A stretch of DNA of 64,000 nt, taken from positions 186,001 through 250,000 of the forward strand of contig NZ_JAAVTK010000005.1 of the NCBI RefSeq assembly GCF_012275535.1, given 5' to 3'. Made by a program: the position numbers and the translations under genes. Shown here in pieces: positions 8,442 to 15,669 of the stretch. How positions within the stretch are numbered: the first letter of the stretch is position 1; every line of letters begins with the position of its first letter. This DNA comes from Hymenobacter artigasi (GTDB lineage: Bacteria > Bacteroidota > Bacteroidia > Cytophagales > Hymenobacteraceae). The notes beneath the pieces are model-generated. The model had not been told where the DNA came from. It saw only the letters and a program-made list of their open reading frames with translations, and searched no databases.

Positions 8442-8792
8442 ATGAACATTGAGGATTTCCGCGATTACTGCTTGCTGAAAGCGGGAGTGACTGAGCACAC
8501 GCCTTTTGGACCCGATACGCTGGTGTTCAAAGTTGGTGGTAAAATGTTCGCCCTGACCGACATCAATACCTTCGCCAGCATCAACCTGAAGTGCGACCCC
8601 GAGCGGGCCGTCGAGCTGCGTGAGGCGCACGACTACGTGCTGCCTGGCTATCACATGAACAAGCAGCTTTGGAACACGGTGCTCATCGGGGCCGGCGCGC
8701 CGGATGGCCAGCTCCGCGAGCTGATTGACCATTCGTATGAGTTGGTCCGGGCATCGTTGCCGAAGGCGGTAAAGGCAACGCTGGAGGAATAA
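8442..8792 (+). CDS. MmcQ/YjbR family protein
   Basis: 116 aa. The CyaY-like fold of YjbR proteins is recognisable: IEDFRDYCLLKAGVTEHTPF, then GGKMFALTDI, CDPERAVELRE, PGYHMNKQLWNTV, and a C-terminal LIDHSYELVRASLPK helix. The family is often labelled DNA-binding from its structure, but a defined cellular role is not established. It is probably co-transcribed with the 57-aa membrane protein gene and converges on the M14 peptidase gene, with a 37-bp inverted repeat between the two ends. Confidence 0.88.
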   Translation: MNIEDFRDYCLLKAGVTEHTPFGPDTLVFKVGGKMFALTDINTFASINLKCDPERAVELREAHDYVLPGYHMNKQLWNTVLIGAGAPDGQLRELIDHSYELVRASLPKAVKATLEE

Positions 8793-8798
8793 CTAAAA

Positions 8799-8892
8799 CA
8801 CGTCATGCTGAACGCAGTGAAGCATCTCTACCGCAGCAGTAATTAGGTTTACTATTGCGGTAGAGATGCTTCACTGCGTTCGGCATGACGTG
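8799..8892. repeat. REPIN-like inverted repeat (family D1)
   Basis: Arms 8799-8835 and 8856-8892 (37 nt, one mismatch) enclose a 20-base spacer between convergent genes. The arm core contains GTCATGCTGAACGCAG, then GAAGCATCTCTACCGC, shared with copies near 36067, 40261, 42042 and 55947. Confidence 0.93.
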
Positions 8893-8901
8893 CTTTCGAC
8901 T

Positions 8902-11490
8902 TTACTGCCCTACCAGGAATACGGCGTTGCCGAACATCAGCTTGCCGCCCTGCCAGAAGGCGCGGAACAGCGGGTTATCGCCCAGATAAACGACCTCGCC
9001 GCGCCCCAAATCCTGGGTGCCGACTACGAAAGTGTCGCTCAGCTCCTTGCGAGCCTTAGTACCGGTGAAACCGGCCGAGTAGCTGTCCTTCTTGATGACG
9101 CCCACGTTCCACCCGCCTTTGCCCAGGAAATTGTAGTTGAGCGGGTTGCGCACGAGGGCGAAGTACGTGTCGCCGTAGCCGAAGGCCAGCGGGTGGGTGT
9201 TGTCGAGCTGCACGCGGTAGATGCTGCCCTGCACGGCGTCTTCGGCTTCTTCGCGCTCGGCGTCGCCGTAGCGGCGCAGCAGGCGGTAGGGTTTTTCTTT
9301 GGCGGCTTTCTTAATGGCAACGGAGTCGGCGGTTTTAGTTTTCAGGAGGAAGTCCTTTTTGCCGGCCAGGAATCTGGCCGCGCCTTCCATGGCGATGAGG
9401 CGGCCGCCGTCGCGCACCCAGGTTTTCAGGCTTTCGAGGTTGCGGTCGTTGTACACGTCGCCGTAGCCGCCGCCGTTAGGCAGGATGAGGACGTCGTATT
9501 TATTCAATGAAACGCGGCTGAGGTAGTCGGTGCCGAGCACCGTGATGGGGTAGCCGAGCTGCTGCTCAAAGAAGTGCCACACCTCGCCAAAAGCCGTGGC
9601 ATCGACGCCCGTGCCGGCCACCACAGCCACGGTGGGCTGCTTCACGAAGTGCACCGAGCCGGAGCCCAAATCGCGCCCGGTGGTAGAGAAGCCCGATTTT
9701 ACGGCCATCACGGTGGTGCCGGCCGAGTCGGCCTGGGCGCGCACCAGCTGGTCAAAGCGCGCCCCGAGGCCATCGTTGCCGGTGCGGGTGATGATGAGCG
9801 TGCCGGGCGCGTACTGCTGGCCTTCCGACTCGAACGCCTTTTCGGCGTAGCGCACCTTCACTTTCTGCTGCAGCAGGCGGCTGAGGAAGCGGACGTCCTG
9901 CAGGCTGTTCCAGCGGGCGAGGTAGGCGTAGGGCTTGTCGGCCATGGCGGCGCTGCCTTTCACCGCGGGCGCGGCGGTGGCGCTGCCCGAGGCATCGAGG
10001 CGGCCGGCAATGGCGTACGATTTCAGACCGAACGCGTAGGGCAGGGCCCAGGAGGTGATGTCGTAGGTGAGGGAGTCTTCGAGCTGCGGGCGGGGCTCGA
10101 ACAGCACTTTTACCAGCGTCGATTTGGGCTGGTACATGCTGATAACCACGTCGCGGGGCTCAATCTGCACGTCGCCGGTTTTGCCGGAGGTGTAGTTGAA
10201 ACCGCGCGTTTTAACCCGCTTCGGGGCGTAGCCGTAGCGAATCTGGTTGCGGTCGAGGTACTGGGTGAAAGCGTGGAGCTGGCCGGGGTCGTTGCCGGCG
10301 GCCATCACGTAGCTTTTGTATTCGCCCTGGGGCTTGCTGGCCGCGGTGGCGAAGTAGCTCTGGAACTCGCGCAGCAGGTCGTCGTGCCGCTCGGCGGTGG
10401 CCTGGATGGTGGCGCGGCTAGCAGCGTGGTGGTGGGCAATGCGCTGGGCCAGCGTGAGGGTGTCGCCGTCGAGGCGGGCGTAGGCCACGCCGGCGGGACC
10501 GCCGCCGCCCTGCTCATACGTCATGCCGATGGCACCGTTGAAGCTGGGCCAGGTGTCGCCGTAGGTGGGGGCGTAGAGGTCGTAGACTTCGCGGGTGAAA
10601 TACAGCCAGTTATTCTTGTCGAAAGCCACCTTGTTGTAGTCGCCCAGCACGCCCTGAAACTTGCGCTGCCAGGCCGTGAGGTCGGCGTGGTAGGGCTTGG
10701 CGGCGGGCGAGAAGTAGTAAGTGTTGTTGGGGCCCATTTCGTGGAAGTCGGCGTGCACGGCCGGCAGCCACTGGTTGTAGAGGGCGATGCGCTGCTTGGT
10801 TTCCTGCTGGGTCTGCCAGGCCCAGTCGCGGTTCAGGTCGAAGTAATAGTGGTTGAATCGGCCGCCGGGCCAGGGCTCGTGGTGCTCCCAGGAGTCGGGG
10901 CTGGTGTTGGGCGACTGGTTGCGCACGCGGTTGTACCAGTTCACGTACCGGTCGTGGCCGTCGGGGTTGATGCAGGGGTCGACGATGACGACGGTGTTTT
11001 TGAGCCAATCCTGCATTTGCTGGTCCTGGGGGTTGGCCAGGTCGTAGAGCACCTGCATCACAGCTTCGGAGCTCACCGCTTCGTTGCCGTGCACGTTGTA
11101 GCTCAGCCAGCACACGGCGGGCTCTTGGCTCTTGCCGCCGCCGCTTTCCAGCCCCGCCAGCTTCAGGTTGTTGTGGCGCACGTCGTCGAGGCGGCCGAAG
11201 GTTTCGGCGCTGGCAATCTGCACCACTTCCAGCGGGCGCTTCTCGTAGGTGCTGCCGTAGCGCACCAGCTTCATGCGGCCGGGCGCGTGGGCCGTGATGT
11301 GTGCCACGTAGCGCAGCAGCTCGGCGTGGGGCGTGAACTGTGCGCCGAGCTTGTAGCCGAGGAATTGTTCGGGGGTGAGCAGCGGCCCGGTGGCGTCGGT
11401 GGTTTGGGCGCGGGTGGTGAAGCTGAGCAGCAACAGCAGCAGCCAGCAGCTACCAACCCGCAGGCTGGTGGCAGAAGAGGAGACACGCAT
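8902..11490 (-). CDS. secreted M14-family zinc carboxypeptidase
   Basis: 862 aa from the ATG at 11490, chosen because it puts a signal peptide at the N-terminus (hydrophobic run LLLLLLSF, then TTRAQ). The M14 zinc motif HGNEA lies near residue 134, the substrate region DLNRDW follows, and HADFHEMG supplies a candidate third zinc histidine. The C-terminal half (about 500 residues) has a Rossmann-like ThuA/GATase-type stretch (YPITVLGTDYL, DVLILPNGGGYGDV) seen in large bacteroidal M14 proteins. It likely trims peptides in the periplasm or outside the cell. A CATCTTTG element is placed 38 bases upstream. No type IX sorting domain is visible at its C-terminus (FRAFWQGGKLMFGNAVFLVG), which instead resembles the usual family end. 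Confidence 0.88.
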   Translation of the reverse strand: MRVSSSATSLRVGSCWLLLLLLSFTTRAQTTDATGPLLTPEQFLGYKLGAQFTPHAELLRYVAHITAHAPGRMKLVRYGSTYEKRPLEVVQIASAETFGRLDDVRHNNLKLAGLESGGGKSQEPAVCWLSYNVHGNEAVSSEAVMQVLYDLANPQDQQMQDWLKNTVVIVDPCINPDGHDRYVNWYNRVRNQSPNTSPDSWEHHEPWPGGRFNHYYFDLNRDWAWQTQQETKQRIALYNQWLPAVHADFHEMGPNNTYYFSPAAKPYHADLTAWQRKFQGVLGDYNKVAFDKNNWLYFTREVYDLYAPTYGDTWPSFNGAIGMTYEQGGGGPAGVAYARLDGDTLTLAQRIAHHHAASRATIQATAERHDDLLREFQSYFATAASKPQGEYKSYVMAAGNDPGQLHAFTQYLDRNQIRYGYAPKRVKTRGFNYTSGKTGDVQIEPRDVVISMYQPKSTLVKVLFEPRPQLEDSLTYDITSWALPYAFGLKSYAIAGRLDASGSATAAPAVKGSAAMADKPYAYLARWNSLQDVRFLSRLLQQKVKVRYAEKAFESEGQQYAPGTLIITRTGNDGLGARFDQLVRAQADSAGTTVMAVKSGFSTTGRDLGSGSVHFVKQPTVAVVAGTGVDATAFGEVWHFFEQQLGYPITVLGTDYLSRVSLNKYDVLILPNGGGYGDVYNDRNLESLKTWVRDGGRLIAMEGAARFLAGKKDFLLKTKTADSVAIKKAAKEKPYRLLRRYGDAEREEAEDAVQGSIYRVQLDNTHPLAFGYGDTYFALVRNPLNYNFLGKGGWNVGVIKKDSYSAGFTGTKARKELSDTFVVGTQDLGRGEVVYLGDNPLFRAFWQGGKLMFGNAVFLVGQ

Positions 11491-11527
11491 GAAGAAGCGA
11501 ATTGGAGTTAGAAACAGTTTTGAAGGA

Positions 11528-11535
11528 CAAAGATG
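11528..11535 (-). promoter_or_regulatory. putative -7 promoter element for the M14 peptidase gene
   Basis: On the minus strand CATCTTTG differs from TAnnTTTG only at the first base. It sits 38 bases before the chosen start, a distance close to that of the other -7-like elements in the window. Confidence 0.35.
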
Positions 11536-11656
11536 CAAGTGAAGCGTGGAGACATAACTATAGCTGGAATTTAGGTGGCTTTAAGCCGCGTCCCTTTGCC
11601 ACTGAACCAACCGCTGGCTTCCGGCAGTTACTTCTATAAACCACGTATCTTGCAGC

Positions 11657-11905
11657 ATGCGCCAAGTTATTCTCACCGTTCCCGACGACCAGTTTGCTCC
11701 GCTGATGAAGGTGGTCAAAGCCCTACCCTTTGCCATCAAGGCCGAAACAGTGGCCTCGCCAAAGCCGAAGAAATACACGCCTGAGCAGCAGGAGTGGATT
11801 GACGATTTCCGCGAGGCCTTGAATGAGGTGGAGCTGCACCAGCAAGGGAAAATCAAGCTCAAAACTGCCCGTGAGTTGCTTATTGAATTACGAGCAGAAA
11901 AATGA
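11657..11905 (+). CDS. antitoxin-like small protein of a type II pair
   Basis: 82 aa (MRQVILTVPDDQFAPLMKVV). The first ~40 residues could form a beta-strand and helix; the rest is a charged helix (PEQQEWIDDFREALNEVELH) ending in LLIELRAEK. It has the size and composition of Bacteroidota antitoxins that precede RelE/ParE toxins, and the stop overlaps the next start by the 4-base ATGA. It would neutralise the toxin by binding it and may repress the operon. No helix-turn-helix or AbrB/RHH motif is obvious, so the call depends on the neighbour. Confidence 0.68.
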   Translation: MRQVILTVPDDQFAPLMKVVKALPFAIKAETVASPKPKKYTPEQQEWIDDFREALNEVELHQQGKIKLKTARELLIELRAEK

Positions 11906-12234
11906 GTTTCGAAGTCATTGCTACTGACCGTTTCGAACGCAATATTCGGCGGTTTCAAAAGAAATACGCGTCAACGGATGATGATTACGAACGACTAATT
12001 GATGAGTTAGAATCCAACCCGCAAGCTGGCGAAGCTTTGGGCCGCGACTGCTACAAAGTCCGAATGCGCATCAAATCCAAAAATGCTGGGAAAAGTGGTG
12101 GGGCCCGCGTGATTACCTGTATTAAGATTGTTGGCAAGAAAATTTACTTGCTGACTGTTTACGACAAGTCTGAGCAGGATTCAATTTCGGATAACGAACG
12201 AGATAATTTGTTAAAAGAAAACGGTTTACTCTGA
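11902..12234 (+). CDS. RelE/ParE-family toxin-like protein
   Basis: 110 aa. N-terminal FEVIATDRFERNIRRFQKKY followed by a two-helix region, then VRMRIKSKNAGKSGGARVIT and IYLLTVYDKSEQDSIS, the strand order of the RelE/ParE fold. The basic patch (KIRMRIKSKNAGKSGGAR) is where ribosome-dependent RelE-type RNases bind; the catalytic residues vary between families and cannot be fixed here. It overlaps the antitoxin gene by 4 bases and ends at a strong terminator. GC is lower than in neighbouring genes, consistent with a mobile module. Confidence 0.78.
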   Translation: MSFEVIATDRFERNIRRFQKKYASTDDDYERLIDELESNPQAGEALGRDCYKVRMRIKSKNAGKSGGARVITCIKIVGKKIYLLTVYDKSEQDSISDNERDNLLKENGLL

Positions 12235-12239
12235 AAAGC

Positions 12240-12271
12240 AAAAGGCCCGCTGCAATCGCAGCGGGCCTTTT
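12240..12271 (+). terminator. rho-independent terminator after the toxin gene
   Basis: AAAAGGCCCGCTGC pairs perfectly over 14 bp with GCAGCGGGCCTTTT around AATC. The symmetric A/T ends mean it could also work for the convergent leuS transcript. Confidence 0.9.
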
Positions 12272-12277
12272 GCATGT

Positions 12278-12363
12278 GTGGTAAGCTTTAGCTGGCACTG
12301 CATGGCTGTATTATCGTTGGAGCTACATAACGGCCCTGCGGTGCCAGCTAAAGCTTACCGCAC
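12278..12363. repeat. inverted repeat between toxin gene and leuS
   Basis: Arms 12278-12302 and 12337-12363 share GTAAGCTTTAGCTGGCAC and its complement, with small differences at the ends. It does not belong to the families seen elsewhere in the window and directly follows the terminator. Confidence 0.8.
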
Positions 12364-12369
12364 AACTCA

Positions 12370-15300
12370 CTACACCACCACGTTCACCATGCGGCCTTTC
12401 ACCACAATCACCTTTTTGGCCGATTTCCCTTCGCCGTGCTTGGCCAGGAAATCTGACGCCAGCACAGCGGTTTCAATCTCAGCAGGCGTGGCGGCGGCGG
12501 CGAAATCCATCTGCTCGCGCACTTTGCCGTTGATGGCCAGCGGGTAGGTCACCACGTCTTCCACCAGATACTCCTCGCGGAACTCGGGGTAGCCGGCGGT
12601 GCTGATGCTGCCGGGCGCGTGGCCCAGTTCCTGCCACAGTTCCTCGGCGAGATGCGGGGCATACGGGCTCACCAGCAGCACCAGCGGCTCCAGGATGGCG
12701 CGCTTGTGGCACTTGAGGGCCGTGAGCTCGTTCACGGTAATCATGAACAGGCTGACGGAGGTGTTGAAGCTGAACTTCTCGATGTCTTCCTGCGCCTTCT
12801 GGATGGCGCGGTGCAGCACCTTGAGCTCGGCGGGCGTGGCGGGCTCGTCAGTTACAGCCAGGTCGCCGTCTTCGGGGTGGAAGAGGCGCCAGAGCTTCTT
12901 GAGGAAGCCACTTACGCCGCTGATGCCGTTGGTGTTCCACGGCTTGTATTGCTCCAGCGGGCCGAGGAACATTTCGTAGAGGCGCAGGGCGTCCGCGCCA
13001 TATTTGCCAATCAGCACATCGGGGTTAACGACGTTGAATTTGGCTTTTGACATTTTCTCGACTTCCCAACCGCTGACGTAGGTGTCGTTGTCTTCGGTGA
13101 TGAATTCGGCAAAATGATAGTCAGGCCGCCACTTCTTAAAGGCTTGCATATCGAGCAAATCATTCTCCACCATGCTAACATCAACATGAAGAGGGGTGAT
13201 GCTTAAGTCTTCTGCTGTAGTAGCATGAAAAACGGCATCCGGATACTTGCTCAACAAGCTACTGATTCTGTTGCGGTACCAAGACAGAATTACTTCAGTA
13301 GCCTCAGCTTTCTTCGTTGCATCTTCAGAATTAAAGGAATCAGCAAGTGTTTTAGTTACAAATAGCGTCGGTATTTCACTCAAGCTAATTTCAATATTCC
13401 GCCCAGGTTTTGGATTATATGTAAACGAGAGGTTTGCACGATACACGAAATTCGACCGCCCCAGAATCATCCCCTGATTAATCAGTTTCTGGAAGGGCTC
13501 ACCGCTGCTCACAAGGTTCAAATCCTTCAGGAACAGGTACCAAAAGCGGGCGTAGAGCAGGTGACCGGTGGCGTGCTCGGCCCCGCCCATGTAGAGGTCC
13601 ACGCTGCCCCAGTACTGCTCGGCTTCTTCCGATACGAAGCGGGCTTCGTTGGTGGGGTCCATGTAGCGGAGATAGTACCACGACGAGCCCGCCCAGCCGG
13701 GCATGGTGCTCAGCTCGTAGGGGTATTTATCCTTGTAGAGCCAGTCCTGGGCGCGGCCGAGGGGCGGCTCGCCGGTTTCGGTGGGCTTGTACTCGTCGAT
13801 TTCGGGCAGCACGAGGGGCAGGTCGGCCTCGGCGATGCCGTAGGCGGTGCCGTCCTTGTAGTAAATCGGAATGGGCTCGCCCCAGTAGCGCTGGCGGCCG
13901 AAAATGGCGTCGCGCTGGCGGAAATTCACCTTGCCTTTGCCCAGGCCCTTCTCTTCGAGGAAGGCGATGAGCTTGGGGGTGGCTTCCTTATAAGTGAGGC
14001 CGTTGATGATGCCGGAGTTGATGTAGCGGCCTTCCTTGGTGGGGTCGGCCTGCTGGTCGAGGTCCTTTTGGGCGTCGGAAATGGCCGGAATCGGCAGTCC
14101 GAAGTGTTTGGCGAAGAGGTAGTCGCGCTGGTCGCCGCTGGGCACGGCCATCACGGCGCCGGTGCCGTAGCCGGCCAGCACGTAATCGGCCAACCAGATT
14201 TGCACGGGCTCGTTGTTCACTGGGTTTAGAGCATACGCGCCGGTGAAGACGCCGGAAACGGCCTTCACATCGGTCATGCGGTCGCGCTCCGAGCGGCGCT
14301 TGGTGGCGGCGATGTACTCATCCACGGCGGCGCGCTGGTCGGGCGTGGTGAGCGTGTCCACCAACTCGTGCTCAGGGGCCAGCACCAGGAACGTGGCCCC
14401 GTAAATGGTATCGACGCGGGTTGTGTAGACTTTAATGCCTAGTGCTTGGTGCTTGGTGCCTGGTGCCTGGTTATCAGCTGCTGCCTCGTCGGAATTATTA
14501 ATTATTAATTCTTCATTCTTAATTAAAAATTCAACCTCGGCCCCGATGCTCTTGCCAATCCAGTTGCGCTGCATTTCCTTCACGGCATCGGGCCAGTCGA
14601 GCTGGTCGAGGCCGGCCAGCAGGCGGTCGGCGTAGGCGGTGATGCGCAGGTTCCACTGGGGCATGAGGCGGCGCTCGACGGGGAAGCCGCCACGCTCGCT
14701 CAGGCCATCCTTCACTTCATCGTTGCTGAGCACGGTGCCCAGGCCGGGGCACCAGTTCACGTAGGTGTCCTGCTGGTAGGCCAGGCGGTAAGGGAGCACG
14801 GCGGCCAGCTTCTGCTTTTCAGAGAATAGCTGCCACTGGCCGGCCGAGAAGCTGAGGCGGTCGCCATCGTCGCCGGCGGCGCGGATGCCCTCGCTGCCGC
14901 TGGCGGCAAAGCGGGCCGTGAGGTCGGTGAGGGGCTCGGCCCGGTTGGTGTCGAGGTTGTACCAGGAGTTGAACAGCTTGAGGAAAATCCACTGCGTCCA
15001 CTTGTAGTAGGAAGCGTCGGAGGTGCGGATTTCGCGGTCCCAGTCGTAGCTGAAACCGAGGCTACTGAGCTGCTGCACGTAGGTTTCAATGTTCTTGTCG
15101 GTGGTGAGCGCGGGGTGCTGGCCGGTCTGGATGGCGTACTGCTCGGCGGGCAGGCCGAACGAGTCAAAGCCCATGGGGTGCAACACGTTGAAGCCGCGCA
15201 GGCGCTTGTAGCGCGTCACGATATCGGAGGCAATGTAGCCCAGCGGGTGCCCCACGTGCAGGCCCGCCCCGGAGGGGTAGGGGAACATGTCGAGCACGTA

Positions 15301-15402
15301 GTATTTGGGCTTGTCGGAGTGGTTGTGGGCCTGGAAGGTGTGGTGGGCTTTCCAGTGGGCCTGCCACTTCTTTTCGATTTCTTCGGGACGGTATGCGGGC
15401 AT
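12370..15402 (-). CDS. leuS: leucyl-tRNA synthetase with two unusual insertions
   Basis: 1010 aa, longer than the ~920-950 aa I would expect for Bacteroidota LeuRS. It charges tRNA-Leu. The HIGH motif is HVGH at 49-52, the WNLRITAYADRLL and editing (CP1) region is in the middle with TTRVDTIYG, and the KMSKS motif is KMSKAK near 782. Two segments look inserted: residues ~291-322 (LIKNEELIINNSDEAA, then NQAPGTKHQALGIK) are translated intergenic repeats lying just before TTRVDT, and residues ~645-735 are encoded by DNA of clearly lower GC. All frames stay open, so the enzyme is presumably functional. The minus-strand -7 element at 15425-15432 supports the chosen start. Confidence 0.95.
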   Translation of the reverse strand: MPAYRPEEIEKKWQAHWKAHHTFQAHNHSDKPKYYVLDMFPYPSGAGLHVGHPLGYIASDIVTRYKRLRGFNVLHPMGFDSFGLPAEQYAIQTGQHPALTTDKNIETYVQQLSSLGFSYDWDREIRTSDASYYKWTQWIFLKLFNSWYNLDTNRAEPLTDLTARFAASGSEGIRAAGDDGDRLSFSAGQWQLFSEKQKLAAVLPYRLAYQQDTYVNWCPGLGTVLSNDEVKDGLSERGGFPVERRLMPQWNLRITAYADRLLAGLDQLDWPDAVKEMQRNWIGKSIGAEVEFLIKNEELIINNSDEAAADNQAPGTKHQALGIKVYTTRVDTIYGATFLVLAPEHELVDTLTTPDQRAAVDEYIAATKRRSERDRMTDVKAVSGVFTGAYALNPVNNEPVQIWLADYVLAGYGTGAVMAVPSGDQRDYLFAKHFGLPIPAISDAQKDLDQQADPTKEGRYINSGIINGLTYKEATPKLIAFLEEKGLGKGKVNFRQRDAIFGRQRYWGEPIPIYYKDGTAYGIAEADLPLVLPEIDEYKPTETGEPPLGRAQDWLYKDKYPYELSTMPGWAGSSWYYLRYMDPTNEARFVSEEAEQYWGSVDLYMGGAEHATGHLLYARFWYLFLKDLNLVSSGEPFQKLINQGMILGRSNFVYRANLSFTYNPKPGRNIEISLSEIPTLFVTKTLADSFNSEDATKKAEATEVILSWYRNRISSLLSKYPDAVFHATTAEDLSITPLHVDVSMVENDLLDMQAFKKWRPDYHFAEFITEDNDTYVSGWEVEKMSKAKFNVVNPDVLIGKYGADALRLYEMFLGPLEQYKPWNTNGISGVSGFLKKLWRLFHPEDGDLAVTDEPATPAELKVLHRAIQKAQEDIEKFSFNTSVSLFMITVNELTALKCHKRAILEPLVLLVSPYAPHLAEELWQELGHAPGSISTAGYPEFREEYLVEDVVTYPLAINGKVREQMDFAAAATPAEIETAVLASDFLAKHGEGKSAKKVIVVKGRMVNVVV
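14437..14530. repeat. two intergenic-repeat arms inside leuS
   Basis: Bases 14437-14470 carry the heptamer series GTGCTTG-GTGCTTG-GTGCCTG-GTGCCTG (family G, as at 29183 and 30340). Bases 14491-14530 carry an AT-rich AATTATTAATTATTAATTC series (family F, as at 27690). Both are single arms read in frame as part of LeuRS. Confidence 0.8.
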
Positions 15403-15424
15403 CTTGCGCGGAGTTTATTCCGGG

Positions 15425-15432
15425 CAAAGGTA
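15425..15432 (-). promoter_or_regulatory. putative -7 promoter element for leuS
   Basis: On the minus strand this is TACCTTTG, a full match to TAnnTTTG, 22 bases before the leuS ATG. A weak TTTC at the -33 distance lies about 21 bases upstream. Confidence 0.45.
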
Positions 15433-15482
15433 GGACGTAGGAGAAAGTAGGGCGAAATTTGTTGCAGGCAACGTTCACGCGT

Positions 15483-15632
15483 TCACCTCACCCCCTAACC
15501 CCCTCTCCCGCGGAGAGGGGGGACTAGTTTCTAGTTTTAGCCGGTTTAGCCTCTAACTCTAAAAAAAATCTAGAATCTAGTTTAGGACTAGTTCCCCCTC
15601 TCCGCGGGAGAGGGGGCTAGGGGGTGAGGTGA
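15483..15632. repeat. inverted repeat with self-palindromic arms (family E)
   Basis: Arms 15483-15528 and 15587-15632 (46 nt, two mismatches) around a 58-base spacer. Each arm has CACCCCCTA(A/G)CCCCCTCTCC followed by its own palindrome CCCCTCTCC-CGC-GGAGAGGGG. It fills the divergent spacer between leuS and dnaG, leaving about 37 bases before dnaG. A second copy is at 46366-46570. Confidence 0.93.
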
Positions 15633-15669
15633 GCCGGTCGCGCCGCACTACGTTTTATTTCCGCCACCC

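Noticed and set aside
9574..11511. Open frame of 645 codons on the plus strand opposite the M14 peptidase gene
   Set aside because: Val/Gly/His/Ala-rich low-complexity translation with no domain; it is the antisense shadow of a high-GC gene. The minus frame has HGNEA and other M14 motifs.
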